Shown piece after piece: positions 9,728-23,825 of a stretch of 64,000 bases of DNA. The notes below the pieces were generated by a model. The model did not search any database. It had not been told where the DNA came from and saw nothing but the letters and a program-made list of their open reading frames with translations. Source of the stretch: Helichrysum umbraculigerum (taxonomy: Eukaryota > Streptophyta > Magnoliopsida > Asterales > Asteraceae); the NCBI GenBank assembly GCA_949592205.1, contig CATIUR010000001.1:263846250-263910249 (forward strand), written 5' to 3'. The translations under genes and the position numbers were made by a program. Position 1 is the stretch's first letter. The number at the start of each line of letters is the position of its first letter.

Positions 9728-12700
9728 ATGGCGGTGATCGAGGATTCTGCTACGATTAAAGCGAATACTCAAAGGTAAACTCCATTCACGATTAATTGTA
9801 ATCATCATCATCATCATCATTCTAATATAGTTAATTTTATTTCAGTACCGATGGAGTTGACAAGCAGTTACTTGCTGCTCCGGTGAAGTCCGCCGTCGAT
9901 AAATTCCAGTTACTTCCTGAGTTTCTCAAGGTAAAATAATCTGGTCGTTGATCTGTCATTAGTTAATTATATCATTACTGTTCGAATTTTAAGTGGATTT
10001 TAGTCAAAATATATTGAGAGACTCAATTAGGTTATCTATTTAGTACTCCGTAACTTGACCTATAAAAGATAGGTGTACTTTTACTTGTTTTTGAGTATAA
10101 TTTGGATGTTGTTCAAATGGGAAATTGTCAAGAAAGGTAATGTAAAACCTAAAATTTTTATCAATGAGGGGTATACTATTTTCTAATTCCTGTACTTGAA
10201 AGGGAGCTTAAATTCTACGTTTTGCCAAGATAGACGGAGAAGTTAAATGTTTGACACACACACACACAGGAGCGAAAGTTAAATTAATGATAAGGAGTCA
10301 AAGTTCAGTTTTTGACAAATTTTTCTAAAAATTGGCAAACTTTGAATTTTATACTTTCAAGAGAGAGAAATTAGTATATACCCCTCATAGTATTTTTTTA
10401 GATATAATGTTAATTTCTCTTGGCAATTTATCTTACAGTTAAAATGGATTAATGCCACATTTTACATTTGATGAATGATGGACTTGTTTGAGTGTTTATG
10501 GAACGATTTTTTTATTATTTTAGTTGTATTAGATTGATTCTTTTGGCAATTTGACTACTCACTATGTGAACATTGTTTCTGTCGCTAATCTAGTTTAGAA
10601 GGGAAAAGTAGAAGAAATAATTACAAATAAGCCACTCGTATGCTTTTCTAGTAGGCATTTATATTAGTTTCGTAATTGGTTCTTCGGGCAGTTATGGATG
10701 CGTGCCTGATGTGCTAACATTTGGAGTTGCAGGTCAGGGGTTTGGTGAAGCAACATCTGGACTCTTTCAATTATTTTGTTAGGACCGAAATAAAGAAGAT
10801 TGTTCGTGCTAATGACCTTGTGACTTCTAAATATGATAACAGCATGTTTCTCAGGTAGAAGTGTAGAACAGTTCCATTCCATGTCTATATTGTAAATTAT
10901 AAGCTGTAATTTATGGACTTTGTGAACTCATGTCACTTAGTAAGTTACCTGCAAGTATATTTAATTTTGTTAATCAATTTGTTTTTTTGTAATTAATCCT
11001 GTCTGGTTGGACGCTTTCTTAGTCTAGTATTGCACCCAAACCATATTAGGATTGTCTTCAAAGATATAAAATACTTCCCCCAGTCCTGTATTGCACCAAA
11101 ACCATATTGGAACTGTCTTTAAAGATAAAAAAATACATCCCTGAAATCACGTGCGACCGCTTAACACCTTAGTTTCAAATTAAGTAGTTCGACTTTTTAG
11201 GTAACATATTATAGTTTATACAAGTGCCACTTGATAAAGTCCACCTTTTCTAGTGGAAGTTGTAATTCTTCTAGACTGTTAAATAGTTCGTTATTTTTTA
11301 TCCGTATAAACATTTTCTTGTTCTGATGACAGATATACTGATGTTTGGATTGGGAAGCCTTCTGTAGTTGTTGATGGTGTAACCGACTCACTTACTCCTC
11401 AAAAGTGTCGTCTAAGTGACATGACGTAAGCAATTTTCTATTCAGTTCATGTGTGTGCCATCAAATAGATGTGATAAATTCTTTGACTTCTGCTTTTCTA
11501 AAGTCACCGCGTAAAACAGAGTCGATGCTAGAAGCAGCAAAACCACCTTGATCAGTGGCAGCTGTTTGCATTATTTTTCACGATACCGATTGAATTGAAA
11601 TCTGCACAACAGGAGTGCAAATTGCTGCTAAACGAAATTATGAACATAGTATATTAACTACTTCACCTCTGGGTTCTTTTTTAATATAAGAGAAAAAAAA
11701 TAGTGCTTCTGCATGTTTTATCTTTCAAATTAGTTTGCAGGTTTTCTTTCTAAAGATTCTAGATATCTGGAATAAGAGTAGTTCAAATTGTCTCGATGAT
11801 GAAACTTTCAAAATACTCCTTCAGAATGAATCTGTCTATATATTCTTGTGAAAGGTTTGAACTTTGAGCAATCAATTTAGTAGTTGAGAAGGGGATGAAT
11901 AACCTGATTAGTTGCTGATGAATTGGTGAATACCTTTATGGTTTCTGTTCAATATATCTGCCATAACTTAGCTTATTCTATTGTTAGCCACTTAACTAAT
12001 GCAATTGGTTAAGTGCTTGAGTAGTTGAATTTCTCAATGGTCTTTTTACTATATCTGCAATTCCCTTGACTATTATATTACCTTAGTTTTGTACCTTTGA
12101 TTTTTTCAAACCTCTTCATTATGTGCCTTATGCGCCAATGGATGTAGGTATGCTGCTCCAATATATGTAAACATTGAGTATTGCAATGGTAGTCATGGTC
12201 ATAATACTCGTCCACAAGTGAAGGTAAGCTTGTAATCTTTGTTGGTCTATGTAGTATCATTTTCTGATATTTGATGTTGAATCTCTCTTATATGATATCG
12301 CAGAAAGATGTTATAATAGGAAGAATGCCTATTATGTTAAGGAGCCTTTCTTGTGTCCTTCATGGCAAGGATGAAGATGAACTGGCAAAACTCGGTTCGT
12401 ATGCTATAGAATGAAAATAAATTATGCATAGTACTCTGTTTAATTGCATTTGAGTTCATTTATTGACTTGTTTTGACAGTACATTTCCGTTCATGTTTCC
12501 ACTAGGTGAATGCCCACTTGACCCGGGTGGATATTTTGTTGTGAAAGGAAATGAGAAGGTGATCTGCTATATAATTTTCACGCCATTTTCTTTGGATTTT
12601 GTCATTTGTTACAAACACTGCTATTGTTGCTAAGTGCTATAGTTATGAATGTTATGGTTTTCAGTATTATCACCTATATTTATCTTAACTCAAATATATA

Positions 12701-15700
12701 GTATAGTATAGTATAGTCTTTTGTGTTATCGTCCCTGTGTTCTGCACCATGAAATCTGCCTTGTCGAATAGCTTTGCCATTGAGACATCCATTTCAGATT
12801 GAAAAGCATAAATTGAGTGTCAACACAATGACTATCCCGTGCTTTAAATTGAACTCGACATTGTTCTATATTTTATTATGTGCTTCTCTATTTATGTTGC
12901 TTTTCGGCCATGACTTGACGTTATCTTTATCAGAAAATCCACACGCTAGCTTTATTCTTTTTTTTTTGCTTGAACGAGTATCTGAACATGGGTTTAAAGA
13001 AATTCCTGCCATACATCCATGCCTTATATTATCAGGTATTGTCATCGAAAGATAATAGCGCAAATATTTCAACAAAGTAACATAGAATAGAATAGAAGTA
13101 TAAAATGCACCATCTAACAGCATCTTATGATATCTAGGCATTACTGGTCTTCTCTTTTCCTAAAGTCTACGGTTGCATGGTTTCTGCCTCTATGTTAAGT
13201 TTGCAAGTTATATTAGCATTTCAGACCTCTTTTGTTGGGTTCGATATTTTTCTGTATCTTGTCTGCCTTGTGTAATCAAATGATGTTACTAATGGCGTGT
13301 TATTGATTCTTCTGATTCTTCCAGGTGATATTAATTCAAGAACAACTTTCAAAGAACAGGATAATTATAGACACTGACAAGAAGGGTTGGTAAGTATTAT
13401 TTCTTTTAGTTTTTCTTGAGAGATATCTGTCCTTTTAATTTTATATGTTCCTCTGTTATCCCATCCAGCATCCAGGCATCTGTTATGAGCAGCACAGCAA
13501 TGACAAAAAGTAAAACAATTATCAAAATGGAGAAAGAGAAAATATATTTGGTTTTGAATGCATTTACTTCCAAGGTATGAGTATTATATGTATAGTGAAT
13601 TGTCCCTTCAACATTTGACGTAATCTACAAGACAAGTTGATATCACTTTCTATGTAACAAGTTAAGATTGTTCATTGTTTTCTTTTGCTTTGTTTTTTTT
13701 TCCATCTTTCTTTTAGGTTCCCATTATGTTAGTCATGAAAGCCATGGGTATGGAAACTGATCAGGAAGTTGTACAGATGCTTGGTAGAGATCCTCAATAT
13801 GCTACTCTCCTTTTGCCTTCTATCGAGGTAAGCTATCGGATCTAATAACAAATATAAACATGTTTTCCTTTAGTCTTGTACTGGGAATTATCTTAACGTA
13901 TCATGGTGTGTTCCAAGCTTGACTGGCGACCCTTCATTATTGCAACATAACTAAACTGAAAGTTCATATAATCTACCAACTTATACGTTATGCTCAATAC
14001 CAGTAAATTAGCATCATTTGTTATAGAGATCGTGTTTGTACAGGTCTATGTCTCCTGTTTTCTTCCTTCATATTATAACATTTTCTTGAGAGGTGCTTCC
14101 TCCTAGTAGTTTTTTAAGCGTAGGGGGTACTACATGACTTCTACAGTACAACATGAAGTGGGAGGTAGAATAAGTAACTTACCTTTTATGTGCTAGATTT
14201 TGGAATGGATTCACTATGGTTCTCATTTGAACATAGTTGATACAAAATCCTTTCTTTTATGATTCTCATCCTTCAAGGTCAAGGAACCCCAATCAAGATT
14301 TTAGATTGGTATGTAAGGGTCGTTAACACCGTGAAGAGAAACACTCTATTTAATTTTTAATAACTTGGATTCTTTGACAGTGGAACACAATCAATATTAC
14401 CTATTTTACCAGTATTGTTAGCACGTGTTCTTCAACATTTGAAAGACAAAATCCAGAAGCAATCGTCAAGTTCTGGAGGTTATGCATTCTTGAAAGGTTT
14501 GACAAATGCATGCATGATAGGAGATCTTGATAGTGTAAAATCAACATAAAATCGATCACATTTAGGAGGAATATCTACTTGCGGTTTAGATATGGGAGAA
14601 ACATGTATAATCTATGTCTTCCGCTCCAACTAAATTTCAATCTTCTATGACAAGAATGGACTGGAAAAGGAAACATCTAACTAATAACAATCCTAATTTT
14701 TTCACTTTTATATATTAGGCTGTTCTCGAAATCTGCTGAGAATGATTTATAATTACATACAGAGTTTAGGAACTAACAGAGCCAACAAAATACAATAATC
14801 TTTGACAATTGTAATACTCCTCAGATTGTCTGCGTTTTTCATTGTAATTCTCTACTGAGAGTATCCAAAAGCTATTATGCAGTTAACCTAAATGGCATGA
14901 AGATCAATTCCATCTCATACTTTCCTAATTTTCTTTGATAAATTGTATGCCTACCTTCACATGCTTTAGTTTTCCTGATGAACTGGAGTACTGGATGGAT
15001 AGCAATTGAACTTACTGCACTGTTAGATTGTAACTTGATTGATGAAGGGTTTGGGATCTTAAACTTCTTTATTTGCAATCGATCAGAGCCCGTCTGAGCA
15101 TTGCTTCTGTGAAACTACACTTCGTCTCTGTCCTTTATAGTCGATAAGTTGTTTCCAGACGTACCATCACCAAAAGTTGATTATCTGTTTACTTTATCCA
15201 AGTCCTAGTTAGCATCAAAGAAAACTTCAATATAAAGGTCTTTGTTTCTTGTACAAGAGTTTTCTTCTGGAGTCTCTCTGTAAACTGCTTCGAAAAAAGT
15301 CATTGTTCAGCTGAATCTTTCAACTGGCTCACTACACTGACTGCAAAGGATGTATCTCAACGAGTATGAAATACTTAGATTAGTTTTTTTTATCAAGTCT
15401 ATGGTATTGCTCTTTGTTCGTCATGACTTCACACATGGCAAGTTAACCTTATTTGTAGGTGTTATACAAAAAAAACCTGATTTGATTGATCAAACACAAG
15501 AACAAAAGCAATAAACCTAATGAAAGCAATTAGAGAACACGCAGAATTAACGTGGTTATATCCAATCGATGTGATTGGTTTAATCCACGGGCAAGAACCG
15601 AGTAGCTTCTTTTATTGACAATGGCACCAAGAAATTTCGTGCATTAGGGTTACAATGAATCAGGGATTAAGTATTTATAGGATTAGGTAATTAAGGAAAC

Positions 15701-18700
15701 AAATCGAAACAGACTTGCTGATCACGCAGCCATCGCGTGGCGACCAAGAACCGTCGCACAGCGAACTCTGCAGCTTCTGTCCATCGCATAACGACCAACA
15801 ATCATCGCATGGCGATGAACCTCCTGATCAGACTCCTTTCTTTTTCCACCAAGATCGCATAGCGATCTCCTTTGGTCGCATGACGACCAAGTTTCCTTCA
15901 CAAATCCTCATTAATCCAAACTTCAAAGTCAAACCCAACAAATCTCCACCTTGACTTGAAGTTACCTTCACTTGTCAAAACCCAAGACTTCTTAATTACT
16001 CCACCATTCTTTACAAACCCAAGCATCCTCGTTCTTGACCACTCACCCCCTCGGGGCCTACCTCATGCGAATATTCACCAAGTCCAAGCACAGTTGGAAC
16101 TTGGCTCTCGGTAATACCTTAGTTAACATGTCTGCCGGATTCTCCTCGGTATCTATTTTATGAATTAAGAATCTCCCACTTTCCAATATATCCCGAATGA
16201 AGTTCAACCGAATGTCAATATGTTTCGTTCTCTCATGATACACCGGATTCTTAGCCAAGTTTAGAGCACTTTGACTATCACAAAATAAAGTAGGTTTCTC
16301 CACCTTCAGACCAAGACTCTCAATCAAACCATGTAACCACATGCATTCTTTAATACCTTCAGTCATTGACATGTATTCAGCTTCCGTAGTAGATAAAGCC
16401 ACGGTTGGTTGCAAAGTTACCTTCCAACTAACCGAACATCCAAACAAGGTAAATATGTAGCATGTCAATGATCTTCTTTTCACAAGATCACCACCATGAT
16501 CAGAATCTACATAACCGACTAAATCACTAACATCTTTGTTAGGCCCGAATCTCAGACATAAACCACTACTACCTTTCAAATACCGCATGATCCACTTAAC
16601 TGCTTCCCAGTGAGCTTTACCCGGATTACTCATAAACCGACTTACCACACTAACAGAATGAGCCAAGTCAGGTCTTGTACAGACCATAGCATACATAAGA
16701 CTACCAACCGCACTCAAATACGGAACCTTCTTCATATACTCTTTCTCATCATTAGTCTTCGGTAAAGTACTTCTATCAAGTTTAAAATGTGCGGCTAAAG
16801 GAGTACTTACAATTTTGGATTGATTCACTCGGAATGCTTCAAGAACTTTCTCCACATACTTCTCTTGAGAGATGTACAAGAGACCTTCTTCTCTATTCCT
16901 CCAAATCTCCATACCCAAAATCTTCTTAGCCGACCCCAAATCCTTCATCTCAAACTCACTCTTTAACAAAACTTTCAACTCGTCAATGTCAGTTTTATTC
17001 TTTGAAGCAATAAGCATATCATCCACATATAATAACGGATATATAAAAGACCCATCCAACAAGCCCTTCGAGTAGACACAATTATCGAATTGATTACGCA
17101 AATAACCATGGGAAATCATAAACGAATCAAACCTTTTATACCATTGTCTTGGAGACTGCTTCAAACCATATAAAGATTTCTTCAGCAAACAAACATGATC
17201 TTCTTTACCAGGTTGAATGAATCCCTCAGGTTGCGACATATATATTTTCTCATCCAAGCTACCATGTAAAAATGCCGTTTTGACATCAAGCTGTTCTAGC
17301 TCCAAATCAAATACACTCACCATAGCCAAAAGAACCCGAATCGTCTTATGTTTCACGACCGGTGAGAACACCTCGTGATAGTCAATTCCCTCCTTTTGTG
17401 AGAAACCCTTAGCCACCAACCTAGCTTTGAACCTCGGTGGTTCAACTCCAGAAATTCCCTCTTTCCTCTTGAAAACCCATTTGCATCCTACAGGTTTAAC
17501 TTTCTCCGGTAATGGTACAAGAACCCATGTTTGGTTCTTTTCAAGTGATTCCATCTCCTCTTTCATTGCAACTAACCAACTCTCAACATCTTGACTCCCA
17601 ACCGCCTCTTTATAAGAGTTAGGTTCATCCAAGTCAACGTCTTCTCCCACTGCAAGTGCATATGCTACAGAATCAAAAGAAGTAATGTTAGCATACCTTG
17701 CCGGCTTTTGAACATTCCTCTTTTCCTTCCGCTGTGCTATAGGTAGATCATCCGTCTCTTGAGCATCCTCCCCAGTTAACACTGGTTCAGATTTCACACT
17801 CCCAGACGGACCCGTATCAGCTGTACCTTCCACACTACCTTGTGAGCTTAGCTCACCTTGTATGTTAGGAACTTTTTCAGCTTCTTTCTCATGCTCACCT
17901 ACCACAACTCTATCAGGAGTATTAAACTCCACCTTCCGATTAGCACCCTGATCTTTCTCTGCTTGATTCCCCAAGTCCCCTCTCTGATCTAACATAGCAG
18001 CTTCATGAAAGGTAACATCTCTGCTAATTATAAACTTCGGAGTTCTATCTTTCTCTGTACACCACAGCCGATAACCTTTAACCCCGTCAGCGTACCCTAG
18101 AAATACGCACTTCATTGCCCTCGGCTCAAGCTTACCATCATTCACATGAGCATAAGCAGGACAACCAAATATCCTCAGACCAGAATAATCACTAGCGGAC
18201 CCAGTCCACATCTCTTGAGGAGTCTTCAAATCAATTGCAGTTGATGGAGACCTATTAATCAGATAACAAGCAGTATTAACTGCCTCAGCCCAGAATTGCT
18301 TCGGTAGATCAGCATAAACCCGCATGCATCGTGCACGCTGTAACAGTGTTTGGTTCATTCGTTCTGCGACCCCGTTTTGCTGTGGTGTGTGTCGTACAGT
18401 GCGGTGCCTCACTATACCTTCTGCTTTACAGAAGTTATCAAACGGTGCATTACAGAATTTCAAACCATTATCAGTTCTCAGAGTTTTTACCCTTTTTCCA
18501 GACCGTTTTTCAACCATGATCTTCCACTCCTTGAACTTACCAAACACTTCGTCTTTTGACTTCAGAAAATACAACCAAACCTTCCTCGAGTAATCATCAA
18601 TGAAGGTCACAAAGTAAGAACATCCTCCATGGGACTTAACTGGAGAAGGACCCCACAAATCTGAGTGAATATACTCCAGGACTTCCGTGGATGTATGTTT

Positions 18701-21700
18701 GCCAACTCCAAATGAGACCCTACGTTGCTTCCCTTTAACACAAGCCTCGCAGAAACCCATTCTACCTGTTACATGACCACCCAATAATCCCCGTCTACTC
18801 AAAGTTGTCAACCCTTTCTCACTCATATGACCCAACCTGCGATGCCATAACTCTGTCTTATCCTAATTTTTATCCAAGGATTGAGAAACTGCAACCGTTC
18901 CCGTCACCGAATTGCCATCCAGAATATACATATTGGTGTTATTCATCTTTCCCTTCATGATAAGTAAAGATCCTTTGAACACTTTCACATGTTCACCATC
19001 ACCAACATATCTCAACCCACGTCGAGCTAGCAAACCCAGAGAAATAAGATTTTTCCTGAGATCAGGAACATACCAACAATCCAGTGACCTGACAATACCA
19101 TCGTGTGTCTTAATCTGAACTATACCCGAGCCCTTGATGCTTTTCGGCCTATCATCACCCATCGTCACACTGCCACTCCATTCCTTAAAAGAAACGAATA
19201 AGTCACGCGAGAAAACCATATGATGAGATGCCCCACTATCCATCACCCAAGTACCTACCGATTCAGACCCACTACTAACAGGTAATGCCTCCTGAGTAGT
19301 TAGTACTTCACCATAATCTTCATCTTCACAGGATTCCTGTGCTACAGATACACTCCCCCTGTTTTTCTCCCCATTACCACTCTTCGCCTTCGGACAATCC
19401 TTTTTAAAGTGACCTTTCTCATAGCAACCATAACAAATAGTACCTGCATGAGCTTTAGATTTTGAACGTGCCTTTCCCTTACCCTTGCCTTTCTTACCCC
19501 GCTCTGTTGGTCTACCCCTTTCAACTGATAACCCTGCACCAGAACTGTTATCACTCACAGACACCTGTCTTTTGAGTTCTTTAGACTGTAAAGCATCCTT
19601 AACATCCCCTACAGTAATTTCAGTTCTTCCATACAACATAATATCCACAAAGTTTTCATATGACCCAGGTAACGAACAAAGCAAAATCAAGGCTTGATCT
19701 TCATCATCAACTTTAACATTAATAGATAACAAATCTAAAATAATACGATTAAAGTTATCAAGATGATCTTTTACCGGTGTACTTTCTGTCATCCGGAGGT
19801 TGTACAAACGCTGCTTCTGAAATAAACGATTCGTCAAAGAACTGTTCTGATACTTATCACATAACTTTGCCCAAATCCCTGCAGCCGTTGTCTCATCTAC
19901 CACCTCCCTCAAAACTTCATCTGCCAGACACAACAAAATAGCACTATGTGCTTTTCCATTAATCGATTTCTTCTGATCTGCAGTTGTTTTCTCACCCCAG
20001 CTCGCATCTCCATCTATCGCCATGTTCAACCCTAGATGAACCAGAAGAGCCCTCATCTTCACCTTCCATAAGGCAAAATCATTCGACCCATTGAATTTCT
20101 CAATCTCGAACTTTTGAGACGACATCTTCCCTATCAATCAACTTGCTTGAATATTCAAATCAATAAAACCCTAAGGGCTCTGATACCAATTGTTGTGCAA
20201 AAAAAACCTGATTTGATTGATCAAACACAAGAACAAAAGCAATAAACCTAATGAAAGCAATTAGAGAACACGCAGAATTAACGTGGTTATATCCAATCGA
20301 TGTGATTGGTTTAATCCACGGGCAAGAACCGAGTAGCTTCTTTTATTGACAATGGCACCAAGAAATTTCATGCATTAGGGTTACAATGAATCAGGGATTA
20401 AGTATTTATAGGATTAGGTAATTAAGGAAACAAATCGAAACAGACTTGCTGATCACGCAGCCATCGCGTGGCGACCAAGAACCGTCGCACAGCGAACTCT
20501 GCAGCTTCTGTCCATCGCATAACGACCAACAATCATCGCATGGCGATGAACCTCCTGATCAGACTCCTTTCTTTTCCCACCAAGATCGCATAGCGATCTC
20601 CTTTGGTCGCATGACGACCAAGTTTCCTTCACAAATCCTCATTAATCCAAACTTCAAAGTCAAACCCAACAGTAGGCTTTATTCTTGTTTCAGCTGCATT
20701 ACATTCACACACCCTTGTGTTGACCAATCAAGAGCATATCTACAGCAGTGTTGGGAAAGTCGGCCGACCTGGCCGATTAGTCGCCGACTAGTCGGTTCCA
20801 GGAAGGCTTCCGACTCGACCAGGTGAAAAACGCTCGAAAAAGTCGGTCAAAGCATAAAGTCGGGTCAAACTCAGGTCAAAACGGTCAAAGTCAGGTCATA
20901 AACGGTCAAAGACGGATATTCGGGTCAAAGTCGGGCGCGGTGATCGGTGAACCGCCGGGTTTTCATTTTTCGTTTTTTTTTTGTTTTTCTTTATAATTTA
21001 ACTTATGGTGACTGGTGGTTGAACGGCGGTTCTGCGAGAAGCGGCCAAATTTGAGTGTTAGTGATATGGAAGTGGTGGTTGTGGTTATGGAGTTATGAGA
21101 GTTGAAAGTGAGGAGAAAGGTGAAAGGTAGAAAAAAAGATAATGAAGAGAGATGAAAAAATTGGGAGCATAAAAGGGGACAAAAGTCTGCAACTTTTCTA
21201 ACTTGTACTTTTTACAACTTTTTTTTATAATATATAGTCTATAGTCTACTTTTCAGAATTTAAAAGATACAATAATACCAGTTTGTAAAACGGGTTGAGC
21301 ATCGGTTGACCCGGGTTATTATACTGATTATATGATCAGTGGCGTATTTTGGTTGTATAATAGTAGTAGTATAATAAGTAGCCAATTAAAGTGTTGTTTT
21401 TTTTTCTGTTTACAAGCAGATTTGTAATGGCAACTTCATTTTTATGTTTCGAGACAATTATGTTAAAGTCTATGTTTTAATTTTTGTTTATGGTTATGGT
21501 TTTCATCTATTATTACACATATAATTTTGAAATTTATTATTTAAATGTAAAAAGTCAACAAAAGTCAAAATACGACTAGTCCCCGACTCGGCTGACTAGT
21601 CCTTCCGAGGTCCCGACCGACTCGACCCCGACTTCCGACTTTTGCAACCTTGATCTACAGTGGTTAACATACATTCCCTCTCTTCATCTAGTGTCTTCAT

Positions 21701-23794
21701 TCCTTGGCAACTTTGTAAACATGCATAGGTCTTTTATCTCAAAAGCCTAAGTAAATATACTAGTCAAGATTAAAGTCCCTGCATTGTGTCACCTCTTGTT
21801 AGAATTATATAATATTATATTGTATACTTAAACAATGAGAATGGACTTTGTATCATTAATGGAGTGTTTGACATGGTTATCCCAGCTGGTTGTGAACAAT
21901 AAGATTCAGACATTTTGATTACTTAAACACAACTTTGACAAATCATCTGATGCTCTAGCCATAGATAGTTGCAATTAATACAATGAGGTACAATTCATCT
22001 CTTTTGTCCTGTGTTCATTGTTCCATCCTCTGTAATGGTGTTCTGTCATTACTGTTATAGTTAACTTTGCGAAGAATGCAGAAGTAATATGTGTGAGTAA
22101 TAGGTTGTATCCTCTCTTGTGAGAATAGTCTGTAATGGACGCTGAATTCACATTTTGTCATTTCAAATTTTAGGATTGTGCAAGTATCGGTGTCTATACA
22201 CAACAACAAGCTTTGGAATTCCTTGACAAAAAGGTAGATTGTATTGTTAAAGTTGTAGCAGTAATTTGATTACTTTTCAGTATTTTGTATAATATTATTA
22301 TGTTTAGAGGCATGTGCTATATTTGTATTTGCAAACATATTTCCAGATTCTTTCAGGAGAAGATTCTGTTACTTATGTTCTTTCCTGATTATTCATGTTT
22401 GAAATGCAGCTAAAGAAGGACATGTCAAGGTTTGGAAAGGTATGTTTCACCCTTAATTACTTTTTTGCTGAAGGCTTATTGCTTTTTTTTTCTGTTTGAA
22501 TTGTTTTAGAGTGTGCTATGTGTGTAACAGTCTAACCGTCAGTTATTGTTATTCTTTCAGAATGATGGAGCTTTTGGTGTTCTTCGGGATATTTTTATTC
22601 CTAATATTCCGGTGAGCTGAATCGAATCTCAGATGAACTGTCTGAATCTAACGCATAAACATATCCTCATCTAATTGTATAAATCTTTCTAGGTGCGGGA
22701 AAACAACTTCCACTTAAAGTGCGTATATGTTGTGGTTATGTTGAGACGCATGATGGATGCAATTTTAAACAAGGATGCAATAGATGACAAGGTAAGTTTG
22801 AGCCTAAGCAGGATCCATACCAGTTTCAGTTGACTTGTATAATATTCAACCTGGTCAAAAGTTTTCATTCTTTACCCCCAGTGGAAATTTCAATAGGGCT
22901 AATAAATCATTTGTTGAACTTCAGATAAGATTATTTCATGTTAGAAATTAAGTTTAATAAGCCAGTAGAGATACTTGTGGTTCGATTTCATGCTGATAAT
23001 ACATCAGTAACTAAAAATTGTTATCATTAATAGCAAATACATCTAATGTGGTCAGAAGGCTTGGAATTAAAAACATTGTCCAGGTTGTCATCTTGACAAT
23101 CTTTAGGTTTATTTCCTGTATAAAATTTCCTGTTCTCTAGTAATTCAGATCACAATCTCCCTTATCAGATTGTGTGATTTACTTCTCATTCTTTCTGAAA
23201 ACTCATTATTTTCTTCTTCTTTGTTCTCCTTTTACTTTCTCATTTGCGCCCTTAACGTACAGTGAAAGTTTTGTCGCCTTCATGACAATTCTAATCTCAT
23301 CTGTCAGTCAGCACAACCGTCTAACGTCAATAATATCAACCAAATTAATATTAATTTCTCATCATATTTTGTTTCCTCAGACCTCAATATCTTAATACTC
23401 GCCTTATCATTTTTTTCCCATTACTTTTACTGAAAAGCACCAAAGAGAGGTATGCAAGTCATTACTTTCCTACTGGATAGGAGGTCCTTCTACATGATGG
23501 TGCCATAGACAAAATTCGGTTTAATATCTTTAGTGTACAGATCTGTAATTCTAAGTCTGTTTCACAATGTTCAATCTGGACCGTTTGAAACCATGCTGGA
23601 CTTCATTTTGCTGTTAAGTTCCGTTCGGTTCTCCTCTTAAAGTCTTCATGAAGTCACCCTCTGTCTGATGTCCATTAACCATTGCTTGCGACATATGTAT
23701 AGCTCAAGAAGACCTTTTCTTCTTAAGCATCGTATATCTCTACACAGACACATGCATATATAAGATGTGTGTGTGTGTGTCTATAATATATATT

Positions 23795-23825
<31 letters not shown>

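Larger units (their letters stand above)
15460..20671 (-). mobile_element. Full-length Copia (Tork/Tnt1-like) retrotransposon
   Basis: Two 481-bp LTRs (15460-15940 and 20191-20671) start TGTT and end CCCAACA. They flank a minus-strand gag-pol. The TSD GTAGG is perfect (15455-15459 and 20672-20676). The LTRs differ at four sites that I can see (~0.8%), so the insertion is recent. The element is antisense to NRPC2 inside intron 10. Polypurine tract and primer-binding site are intact; the only visible coding lesion is one in-frame TAG between the two open frames. Confidence 0.95.
13828..22173 (+). other. NRPC2 intron 10, 8.3 kb, transposon-filled
   Basis: The intron runs from GTAAGC at 13828 to TTTTAG at 22173. 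It holds a decayed Copia piece, a complete minus-strand Copia element and a hAT element. Without the two datable insertions it would be about 2.2 kb. 13828-14600 and 21661-22173 show no further features. Confidence 0.9.

Noticed and set aside
13055..13141. Frames in NRPC2 intron 7 as small genes
   Set aside because: No similarity, both strands open by chance, inside an intron.
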